Source: UBA8199 sp964507045
GTDB lineage: Bacteria; Verrucomicrobiota; Verrucomicrobiia; Limisphaerales; UBA8199
Assembly: GCA_964507045.1 (NCBI GenBank)
Contig: CAZDOO010000040.1
Location: 1-47,587, forward strand
DNA length: 47,587 nt
Reading direction: 5' to 3'
A program made the translations under genes and the position numbers. Shown here piece by piece: positions 8,647 through 15,554 of the stretch; positions within the stretch are counted from its first letter, which is position 1; each line of letters opens with the position of its first letter. A model generated the notes under the pieces. That model searched no databases and had not been told where the DNA came from. It saw nothing but the letters and a program-made list of their open reading frames with translations.

Positions 8647-9147
8647 ATGTTGAAGGTTATAAAGGCAAGAACGTTCCGGGCGGGTGACGCACGGTTTGCC
8701 ATCGTCGCCTCGCGCTACAACGGCCAGTATGTTGACTCCATGGTCCGCGCCGCCGCCGCAGAACTAAAGCGCGCCGGGGCCAAAGCTGTGCAGGTCGTGC
8801 GCGTGCCGGGCGCGTATGAGATTCCACTGGTGGCGGCGCGCCTCGCCCGGACAGCTTCCCCTCACGCACCACGCACCACGCAACACGCCTCACCTCTCAA
8901 CGCCATCATCTGCCTGGGGGTCATCCTGCGCGGCCAGACCGTGCACGCCGCGCACATCGGCGAGGCCGTGAGCCGCACGCTGATGGAACTCCAGGTGGAG
9001 CACGAGGTGCCGGTCATCCACGAGGTGCTGCTGCTGGAAAACAAGGAACAGGCGCGCGCGCGCTGCCTGGACCCGAAGCACAACCGGGGCCGCGAAGCCG
9101 CGCAGACCGCGCTGGCGATGGCACAGGTGATGGCTGGCCTGCGCTAA
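8647..9147 (+). CDS. ribH: 6,7-dimethyl-8-ribityllumazine synthase (with repeat-derived insert)
   Basis: A 166-residue lumazine synthase that condenses the ribBA product with the pyrimidine intermediate to make the riboflavin precursor, usually in an icosahedral or pentameric shell. Recognisable motifs are ASRYNGQYVDSM, VPGAYEIPLVAARLA, IICLGVILRGQTVHAAHIGEAV and GREAAQTALAM. Residues about 69-84 (TASPHAPRTTQHASPL, bases 8851-8898) have no counterpart in the usual family sequence, where a short turn joins the strand to DAIICLG; they are encoded by a CACGCACCACGCA-type low-complexity stretch. The insert is in frame and lies in a surface turn, so the enzyme is probably functional. It lies 48 bases downstream of ribBA. 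Confidence 0.93.
   Translation: MLKVIKARTFRAGDARFAIVASRYNGQYVDSMVRAAAAELKRAGAKAVQVVRVPGAYEIPLVAARLARTASPHAPRTTQHASPLNAIICLGVILRGQTVHAAHIGEAVSRTLMELQVEHEVPVIHEVLLLENKEQARARCLDPKHNRGREAAQTALAMAQVMAGLR
8851..8898. repeat. Low-complexity ACGCACC-type insert inside ribH
   Basis: Within the ribH reading frame, bases 8865-8892 are built from near-repeats of CACGCACCACG and CACGCAACACG, unlike the surrounding codons. It adds about 16 residues at a turn. Interpretation as an inserted filler repeat is inference from composition and from the family's usual length. Confidence 0.45.
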
Positions 9148-9192
9148 ATTTCGCTTCGACCTACCGGGCAATCCCGTCTAACGTCTTGGGCG

Positions 9193-11949
9193 ATGGCCAG
9201 CAACGCCCAACTCACGCCCATGATGGCGCAGTATCGCCGCATCAAGAGCGAGCTGCCCAAGGACGCGCTGCTGATGTTCCGGCTCGGGGACTTCTACGAG
9301 ATGTTCTTCGAGGACGCCCAGACGGGGGCGCAACTGCTCAACGTGGCGCTGACCAAACGCGGCGTGGTGCCGATGTGCGGCATTCCCTTCCATGCCGCGA
9401 ACGCCTACGTCGGACGCCTGCTCAAGGCCGGCCGCAAGGTGGCCATCTGCGACCAGATGGAAGACGCGCGGCCCGGCCAACTCGTGAAGCGCGAGGTGAC
9501 GCAAATCCTCAGCCCCGGCACGCACTTCGACGAGCGGATGCTCAAGGCCGAGCGAAATAACTTCCTGGCGGCAGTGTGTCCGGCCGGGAGAACGTTTGGC
9601 CTGGCGTTCGTGGACTTGACCACGGGCGACTTTATGACGACGGAGGTGGAGGGGCACACGGAAGTGCTGACCGAGCTGCAACGGCTGCGCCCGGCGGAGC
9701 TGATTTACCCAGCGGAAGCGGGGATGGTGAGAGACCTGTTGCAAGGAACGAGGCCGGGAGCTGCTGCGGGGCAGAGGCCCCCCGCCGCGAGCACGGCAGG
9801 GGGGGCGAGCGTCCCCGCGAGCCCTGATTCTGAAAGCTTGCCAGAGAAGTCAAGGCTCGCGGGGACGCTCGCCCTCCCTGCCACGACCGGCTATGGCTGG
9901 ATTCTGAACGGCTACGACGACTGGGTGTTCGCGCCCGAAACGGCGCTCTTTACCGTGCGCGAGCATTTCAAAGTCGCCTCGCTGGACGGCTTCGGCTTGA
10001 AGGACCACGCCGCGGCGATTGGGGCGGCGGGGGCGGCACTGCATTACCTGACGCAACATCTGCGGCGAGACGTGGCGAACTTGACGCGCATTTCCTTCTA
10101 CCAACGGGGGGATTACCTCGCGCTGGATCACACAACGCTGCGGCATCTGGAAATCCTGGAGCCGCTGCATCACGACGCCCCCCGGAGCGCCTCGCTTTAT
10201 GGCGCGCTGAACCGCACGGTCACACCGATGGGCGCCCGGCGGCTGCGCGACTGGCTCTCCCAACCGCTGGCCACGGTGGACCCTATCCAGCGGCGGCAGG
10301 AGGCAGTCCAGACGTTCCTGGAAAATGCCGCCGGCCACGAGGAACTGCGGGCGCAACTAGCGCAGGTGCGGGACCTGGAACGGACACTGGGACGGATCAG
10401 CGCGGGCACCGGCAGTGCGCGGGATCTACTCGCGCTACGAATGGCGCTAGAGCAAATGCCGAGGCTGAAACGGCTCGCAGGAGAGTTGACCCAAAGGAGT
10501 GTGGAGTTGGATCAGAGCCTCCTTGCGTCGGCGGCTGCGGGAGGGCGAGCGTCCCCGCGAGCCCAAACATCTCCGGAAGACGGGGCTCGCGGGGACGCTC
10601 GCCCTCCCCTGCTGGAGGAATTGGCCGGGCAGGTGACCGAACTGCCGGATTTGGTGGAATTGATCGGGCGGGCGATTGTGGATGAGCCGCCACTGGCTGT
10701 GAAGGAAGGCGGGTTGATCCGTGATGGCTTCGACGCCGCGCTGGATGAGCTGCGCACCGCCATGCGCGGCGGCAAGGATTGGATTGCGAAGCTGCAGCAG
10801 GACGAGATCGCGCGCACCGGAATCCAGTCCCTGAAGGTGCGGTTCAACTCGGTATTCGGCTACTACATCGAGGTCACCAAGTCCAACCTGGACAAGGTGC
10901 CGCCGGATTACATCCGCAAGCAGACCATTGCCAACGGCGAGCGGTTCATCACACCCGACCTCAAGGAGATGGAGGGCAGGATCCTGGGCGCAGAGGAGCG
11001 GAGCGTGAAGCTGGAGTATGAGCTGTTCCAGCGCGTGCGCGAGGCCGTGCTCGGGCGGCTGCGCGAAATCCAGCAGACGGCGGCGGCGCTGGCGCAACTG
11101 GATGTGCTGGGCGCCTTTGCCGAGACCGCGCGGCTCTACAACTATTGCCGCCCGCGGATCGGCGACGCGGGCAGCCTGTTCATCCGCGAGGGCCGGCACC
11201 CCGTGCTGGAGCAGAACCTGAGCGAGGAGCGATTCGTGCCCAATGACGCGCGGCTGGACGGCGAAACGCAGATTGCCCTGATCACCGGGCCGAACATGGC
11301 GGGCAAGAGCACGTACATCCGGCAGGTCGCGCTGCTCGCGCTGCTGGCGCAAACCGGGTCGTTCATTCCGGCCGCCGAGGCGCGCGTTGACCTCGTGGAC
11401 CGCATCTTCACGCGCATCGGGGCCAGTGACGATCTGGCGCGCGGCCAATCCACTTTCATGGTGGAGATGTGCGAGACGGCCAACATCTTGAACAACGCCA
11501 CGCCTCGCAGCCTGATCATTTTGGACGAAATTGGCCGGGGCACGAGCACTTTTGACGGGCTGAGCCTGGCGTGGAGCATTGTCGAGCACCTGCACAACGC
11601 GGTCGGCGCCAAAACGCTCTTTGCGACCCATTACCATGAGCTGACCGAGCTGGCGGGCCGGCTGCCGCGGCTGAGGAATTTCAACGTGGCCGTGCGCGAG
11701 TGGCACGAGCAGATTGTCTTTCTGCGTAAGATCGTGGAGGGCGGCACGGACAAGAGCTACGGCATCCAGGTGGCGCGGCTGGCAGGTGTGCCCAAAGAGG
11801 TGCTGGAGCGGGCGAAGGAGATCCTGGGCAATCTGGAGGAGTCCGAACTGACGCCCGAGGGCAACGTGCGCCAGGCGGCGCGCCGGCAGCAGGACCGTGA
11901 ACGGCTCAAGCAACTGGCCCCGCCGCCACAAATGGATCTGTTTGGTTAG
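9193..11949 (+). CDS. mutS: DNA mismatch repair ATPase MutS with two in-frame palindromic inserts
   Basis: A 918-residue MutS, slightly longer than the usual 850-880. The mismatch-reading Phe-X-Glu is F34-Y35-E36 (RLGDFYEMFFEDA). The connector, core/lever and clamp domains follow, then the ATPase with Walker A G699-S706 (GPNMAGKS), STFMVEMCE, Walker B LIILDEIGRGTS and ATHYHEL. It ends with QMDLFG, resembling the beta-clamp-binding tail. Two segments are foreign to the family: residues about 185-232 in the connector domain (palindrome 9795-9882) and about 447-473 in the core/lever domain (palindrome 10539-10608). Both keep frame and sit between conserved secondary structures, so the protein is probably active. 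It binds mismatches and recruits MutL. It starts 45 bases after ribH and is convergent with cysK. Confidence 0.95.
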   Translation: MASNAQLTPMMAQYRRIKSELPKDALLMFRLGDFYEMFFEDAQTGAQLLNVALTKRGVVPMCGIPFHAANAYVGRLLKAGRKVAICDQMEDARPGQLVKREVTQILSPGTHFDERMLKAERNNFLAAVCPAGRTFGLAFVDLTTGDFMTTEVEGHTEVLTELQRLRPAELIYPAEAGMVRDLLQGTRPGAAAGQRPPAASTAGGASVPASPDSESLPEKSRLAGTLALPATTGYGWILNGYDDWVFAPETALFTVREHFKVASLDGFGLKDHAAAIGAAGAALHYLTQHLRRDVANLTRISFYQRGDYLALDHTTLRHLEILEPLHHDAPRSASLYGALNRTVTPMGARRLRDWLSQPLATVDPIQRRQEAVQTFLENAAGHEELRAQLAQVRDLERTLGRISAGTGSARDLLALRMALEQMPRLKRLAGELTQRSVELDQSLLASAAAGGRASPRAQTSPEDGARGDARPPLLEELAGQVTELPDLVELIGRAIVDEPPLAVKEGGLIRDGFDAALDELRTAMRGGKDWIAKLQQDEIARTGIQSLKVRFNSVFGYYIEVTKSNLDKVPPDYIRKQTIANGERFITPDLKEMEGRILGAEERSVKLEYELFQRVREAVLGRLREIQQTAAALAQLDVLGAFAETARLYNYCRPRIGDAGSLFIREGRHPVLEQNLSEERFVPNDARLDGETQIALITGPNMAGKSTYIRQVALLALLAQTGSFIPAAEARVDLVDRIFTRIGASDDLARGQSTFMVEMCETANILNNATPRSLIILDEIGRGTSTFDGLSLAWSIVEHLHNAVGAKTLFATHYHELTELAGRLPRLRNFNVAVREWHEQIVFLRKIVEGGTDKSYGIQVARLAGVPKEVLERAKEILGNLEESELTPEGNVRQAARRQQDRERLKQLAPPPQMDLFG
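9795..9882. repeat. Palindromic element copy 1 inside mutS
   Basis: Arms 9795-9823 and 9854-9882 are reverse complements at 28 of 29 positions, separated by a 30-base loop. The arm core GGGCGAGCGTCCCCGCGAGC is shared exactly with copy 2. It encodes residues about 201-230 of MutS (GASVPASP ... RLAGTLALPA) without a stop codon. Confidence 0.9.
10539..10608. repeat. Palindromic element copy 2 inside mutS
   Basis: Arms 10539-10564 and 10583-10608 are perfect 26-base reverse complements around an 18-base loop. The arm core is identical to that of copy 1 but is read in a different frame (GRASPRA ... GARGDARPP, residues about 449-472). No stop codon results. The loop sequences of the two copies differ. 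Confidence 0.9.
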
Positions 11950-11973
11950 CGCAGTTCAATTGCTGCCGCAGCC

Positions 11974-11989
11974 GCGAACATCGGTTCGC
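11974..11989. terminator. Weak hairpin between convergent mutS and cysK
   Basis: GCGAAC-ATCG-GTTCGC forms a 6-bp stem with a 4-base loop, 25 bases after the mutS stop. There is no T-tract on either side, so it is at best a weak or factor-assisted terminator. Confidence 0.25.
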
Positions 11990-12026
11990 ACCCTATCTGC
12001 TCCGACACGCTCCCGGCCGGGCGCCT

Positions 12027-12914
12027 TCACATCAACGCCGTGCTGAAATAGCGCTCCGCGCGGTCGGGAAGCACGGTGGCGATGTTGCCGCTCACCTTCT
12101 TCGCCAGTTGCCGGGCCGCCCAGACGTTCGCGCCGGAGGAAATCCCCACCAACAAGCCCTGCTCGCGCCCCAGGGTCCGCGTTGTCTCGATGGCGTCCTC
12201 GTCCGTCACCTCGATCACCTCGTCCACCAGCTTCACATCGAGCACCGCGGGAACAAAGCCGTCCCCGATGCCCTGGATCTGGTGCAGCCCGGGCTCGTGG
12301 CCCAGCAGGGCGGACACGTTCTTGGGCTCCACCGCCACGATGCGGACGCCGGGTTTGTGCTCGCGGAGAAACTTGCCGACGCCCTGCAAGGTGCCGCCGC
12401 TGCCGACGCCGGCCACAAACGCCGCCACGTCACCGTTCATCTGCCGCCACAATTCATGCGCGGTTTCCTCATAATGCACGCGCGGGTTGTCCGGGTTCTC
12501 GAACTGCTGGGGCACGAACACGCGCGGATCTTCGGCCTGCATCTGCCGCACGCGCTCGACTGCCCCGCCAATGCCGGCCTCGGCGGGAGTGAGCACCAGG
12601 TCCCCGCCCAGACTCCGGATCAGCTTCTTTCGCTCTTCACTCATGTTCTCGGGCATGACGATGCGGACGGCATAACCCTTAAGGCGGCCGACCAGGGTAA
12701 TGCCGATGCCGGTGTTGCCGGAGGTGGGCTCGACGATGATCGAATCGGGCCGCAGCCGGTGATCGCGCTCGGCCCCCTCGATCATGGCCAGCGCGACGCG
12801 GTCCTTGATGCTGCCGCCCGGGTTGAGGAACTCCGCCTTGGCGAAAACCAACTCGCCCTTGAGCCGGACCAGCGGGGTTCGGCCAATCAAATCCAGGATA
12901 TTGTCTGTGAGCAT
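12027..12914 (-). CDS. cysK: Cysteine synthase (O-acetylserine sulfhydrylase)
   Basis: A 295-residue PLP enzyme of fold type II. The Schiff-base lysine is K37 in NPGGSIKDR; the substrate/PLP loops are EPTSGNTGIGITLVG and VGSGGTLQGVGKFL, and the C-terminal PLP-binding serine segment is GISSGAN. It catalyses O-acetylserine plus sulfide to cysteine. Length is at the short end for CysK (about 300-320), and CysM-type use of other sulfur donors cannot be excluded. The ATG at 12914 gives the normal N-terminus (MLTDNILDLIGRTPLVRL). It stands alone, convergent with mutS and divergent from a phosphatase gene, with 523 bases of repeat-bearing spacer upstream. Confidence 0.92.
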   Translation of the reverse strand: MLTDNILDLIGRTPLVRLKGELVFAKAEFLNPGGSIKDRVALAMIEGAERDHRLRPDSIIVEPTSGNTGIGITLVGRLKGYAVRIVMPENMSEERKKLIRSLGGDLVLTPAEAGIGGAVERVRQMQAEDPRVFVPQQFENPDNPRVHYEETAHELWRQMNGDVAAFVAGVGSGGTLQGVGKFLREHKPGVRIVAVEPKNVSALLGHEPGLHQIQGIGDGFVPAVLDVKLVDEVIEVTDEDAIETTRTLGREQGLLVGISSGANVWAARQLAKKVSGNIATVLPDRAERYFSTALM

Positions 12915-13082
12915 GACGCGGGGAGGATTCTTGGGGTTTGGCGTGCTCCACGCAAGCCCTCAGCCAACCAATTCGACCATCTCACTAGCCTGCAATAAAC
13001 CCGGATGCGCCCGTTGTGCGCGGCGCAACCCGCCCCCCCCGGTTCGCCCGGGCTCCCTCCCCATCCCTGCACCAGCCCCCCT

Positions 13083-13163
13083 CCGTTACCTCACCGTTAC
13101 CCCTCCCTAGCACCTCTCATAAACTATGAGAGGTGCTAGGGAGGGGTAACGGTGAGGTGACGG
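13083..13163. repeat. Long near-perfect hairpin with 11-base tandem units
   Basis: Pairing is perfect from 13088/13158 inward to 13121/13125 (34 bp) around the 3-base loop AAC. It extends past one G-T pair at 13087/13159 to 13083/13163. Both arms contain the motif CCTCACCGTTACC or its complement, and the right arm reads as tandem 11-mers TAACGGTGAGG TGACGGTGAGG. There is no T-tract, so this looks like a mobile or dispersed palindrome rather than a terminator. A related sequence occurs at 47491-47537. Confidence 0.9.
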
Positions 13164-13397
13164 TGAGGTAGGCCATGGGGGAACGGAATCTGACCCGGAT
13201 CGGGATGTTACTGGGCTTTTGGGCCATCCGGACCGCGAGCCGGGCTCGGCCCGCAGGGGGTGCGGCGCGCCGCTCGGCCTGTAACAAATGCCTATATTCC
13301 GGTCGGCCCGGCCAGGAGTTGACCCGGCGGCCCGGCGCCCCCCCCCCTCGCTTGGCAGGAAAGTGAGCTGCGCCTAAGGACGACCAACCTAATTCAG

Positions 13398-13425
13398 TTG
13401 ACAGAATCTGAATAGCTGGTTTAAT
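13398..13425 (+). promoter_or_regulatory. Candidate sigma-70 promoter of the purple-acid-phosphatase-like gene
   Basis: TTGACA at 13398-13403 (6 of 6) and TTTAAT at 13420-13425 (5 of 6 to TATAAT) are separated by 16 bases in an unusually AT-rich pocket. The predicted transcription start would leave only a very short leader before the ATG at 13438, compatible with near-leaderless translation and the absence of a clear Shine-Dalgarno. Confidence 0.5.
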
Positions 13426-13437
13426 AGAAGCAGAGTT

Positions 13438-15270
13438 ATGAAGCGGTTAGTGCTGGTCGGCGCAGTGTGCCTGTTGGTGGTTGGTTCAGGCTGGGTGTGC
13501 CCGGACATACAAGCCGCCAGGCTTCAGCGCGGCCCTTACCTCCAGATCGCTACGCCCGACAGCATCACCATCCGCTGGCGTACCGATGTGGCGGGCGAAA
13601 GCGTCGTTAACTACGGCACCAGCATCGGCGCCCTGACCTTCTCCGCAAGCGATCCCAATGCGACGAGCAATCACGTTGTGCGTTTGACGGGCCTGTCGCC
13701 GTCCACGCAGTATTTCTACTCCGTTGGCTCATCGAATGAGATCCTGGCCGAGGGAGCGGACTGCAACTTCACGACGTTCCCGCTACCCGGACCGGCCCAA
13801 CCGACGCGCGTGTGGGTCGTTGGCGATCCCGGGCAGAGCTGGGACCTGAACCAACGCTTCACGCGTGATGCCTACACCAATTACGCCGGATCGCGCCACA
13901 CGGACGTATTGCTGGCGCTGGGCGACAACGCCTGCACTTATAACACCGACCAGGAATACCAGACCTTCTTTTTCGACGTCTTTGCGGAGCTGCTCCAGCA
14001 GACGGCGATCTGGCCCACCATTGGCAATCACGAGATTTGGTCGGCCACTACCAACGGTTGGTTCCCCTATCTCGACATCTTCTCCCTCCCCACCAACGGC
14101 GAGGCGGGCGGCGTCGCCTCCGGCACCAAGGCTTATTATGCGTTCGACTACGCCAACATTCACTTCATCTGCCTGGACTCGACAACCGTGAGCCGCGCGA
14201 CCAACGGGCCGATGGCCAACTGGCTGCGCGCGGACCTGGCCGCCATAACCAACCAATGGATCATCGCCTACTGGCACCACCCGCCCTATTCCTTTGGTTT
14301 CCACTCGTCCGACGACCCTGGTGAAGTTGAAATGACCGAGATGCGGCGGAATATCCTGCCGATCCTGGAGGCGGGGGGCGTTGATCTCGTGCTGAACGGC
14401 CACAACCACATCTATGAGCGATCCTACCTCCTGCACGGCCACTACGGTGTCTCCACAACCTTGCAGCGCGGAATGATTCTCGACCGGGGCAGCGGGCGCG
14501 AGAGCGAGACGGGCGCTTACCTCAAGCCCACTTCCGGCCCGCTCGCGAACCTGGGCACCGTGTTTGTCGAAGTCGGCTGCTCCGCCTCACTCGCCGACCC
14601 GGGCGATATCAGCCGCCACCCGGTCCTGTTTGACCAGGAGCTGCAATTGGGATCACTCGTCCTGGACATCAACAGCAATCGCCTGGATGCGGCATTTCTG
14701 CGCAACACAGGTGTCATTGGCGACTCATTTACAATCATTAAGCAAGAGCCTGAGCCGCTGCGGCTCGACATCGCAATGAGAAGCGGCGATGTGATTCTCA
14801 GCTGGAAGTCTGTTGCTGGTCACAGGTATCGCATCGAGCACAGCGTAAGTCAGCAGACACCAGACTGGCAGTCGGCCAGTGATATCATCACTGCGGCTGG
14901 CACGGTTACGGTCTGGACGAACCCCAGGTCCACTGGCCCCCTCTACCTCTACCGCGTGGTCGAAGTGCCGCCGGAATTCGCCCTGGGGGCGGCCGGGGCC
15001 CTCAAAGCCGGCTATATTAGTCTGGCCGGTTGGGGCGCCAAGATACGGAGCCTCCTCGCGCCACAAGACACCAGCCTGCCCGGTCAGATGCCCATGGGCA
15101 AAAAGCCAAAGCCCCCGCTGACAGGTGCGTGGGCGAGTGAGGCGGTGGTCTGCAACACCACGTACTGGAAGCGAAGAATCAAGCCCCAACCTCAACAGTC
15201 CGGCCCGCGCTGGCGGCTGGCGAGCGCTCCCTACAAGGGAATCTGGCGGCAACCCACATTGCACGGGTGA
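13438..15270 (+). CDS. Secreted purple-acid-phosphatase-like metallophosphoesterase
   Basis: A 610-residue protein. Residues 1 to about 26 are a signal peptide (VLVGAVCLLVVGSGWVC). About 28-115 is a fibronectin-III-like N-terminal domain typical of purple acid phosphatases (RGPYLQIATPDSITIRW, ending LTGLSPSTQYFYSV). About 123-430 is the dinuclear-metal phosphoesterase: GDPG at 129-132, GDN at 162-164, GNHE at 196-199, YWHHPPYS at 278-285, and GHNH at 321-324 followed by IYER. It probably hydrolyses phosphomonoesters outside the cytoplasm. A beta domain follows to about residue 505 (YRIEHSVSQQ ... LYLYRVVEV). The last 100 residues are basic, Trp/Pro-rich and unlike a fold, and may be read-through of a lost stop. 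Not obviously part of an operon. Confidence 0.85.
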   Translation: MKRLVLVGAVCLLVVGSGWVCPDIQAARLQRGPYLQIATPDSITIRWRTDVAGESVVNYGTSIGALTFSASDPNATSNHVVRLTGLSPSTQYFYSVGSSNEILAEGADCNFTTFPLPGPAQPTRVWVVGDPGQSWDLNQRFTRDAYTNYAGSRHTDVLLALGDNACTYNTDQEYQTFFFDVFAELLQQTAIWPTIGNHEIWSATTNGWFPYLDIFSLPTNGEAGGVASGTKAYYAFDYANIHFICLDSTTVSRATNGPMANWLRADLAAITNQWIIAYWHHPPYSFGFHSSDDPGEVEMTEMRRNILPILEAGGVDLVLNGHNHIYERSYLLHGHYGVSTTLQRGMILDRGSGRESETGAYLKPTSGPLANLGTVFVEVGCSASLADPGDISRHPVLFDQELQLGSLVLDINSNRLDAAFLRNTGVIGDSFTIIKQEPEPLRLDIAMRSGDVILSWKSVAGHRYRIEHSVSQQTPDWQSASDIITAAGTVTVWTNPRSTGPLYLYRVVEVPPEFALGAAGALKAGYISLAGWGAKIRSLLAPQDTSLPGQMPMGKKPKPPLTGAWASEAVVCNTTYWKRRIKPQPQQSGPRWRLASAPYKGIWRQPTLHG

Positions 15271-15554
15271 AGCGCCTTCAGCAGGTGTCGGTGAAGGTCT
15301 CGGTTGGCGGTGGCATCGCCTCCAGCGCTGCCCAATAGGTTCCGGAAAGTTGCGCAGCCTTCCCGGCGCCCCAATACAGCCCGAACATTCACCAGGTCTT
15401 GCTTGCAACGGGGCAGGCTCCCCGGGTCTTTGATCCAATCAAGTTACAGGTAAGGGATTTCCCCTACGCAACAATCAGCATTTAGCCGGATTGCGGCAAA
15501 GGCAGGAAGAGAGGAGTGTCAGGCTGGTGGTTGGTCTACTGGTAAAATAGTTGC
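15271..15554. other. Intergenic region upstream of the giant surface-protein gene
   Basis: A 284-base gap with no supported ORF. An imperfect dyad (GTAAGGGATTTCCCCTAC, 15450-15467, seven of eight pairs around a 2-base centre) lies about 100 bases before the start codon and could be an operator. A -10-like TAAAAT is at 15543-15548, without a convincing -35. Confidence 0.3.

Larger units (their letters stand above)
12915..13437. other. 523-base divergent intergenic region with a large hairpin
   Basis: No supported gene. It holds C-rich runs (13031-13040), the long inverted repeat described separately at 13083-13163, a C-tract at 13340-13348, and a consensus-like promoter near 13398 in front of the phosphatase gene. 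The middle part (13170-13330) is unremarkable GC-rich sequence. Confidence 0.6.

Noticed and set aside
10447..11931. 494-codon minus-strand ORF
   Set aside because: It lies opposite the conserved ATPase half of mutS and shows no family; a GC-rich shadow frame.
13083..13163. Bidirectional intrinsic terminator
   Set aside because: The stem is far longer than usual, both flanking genes point away from it, and no T-tract follows on either side.
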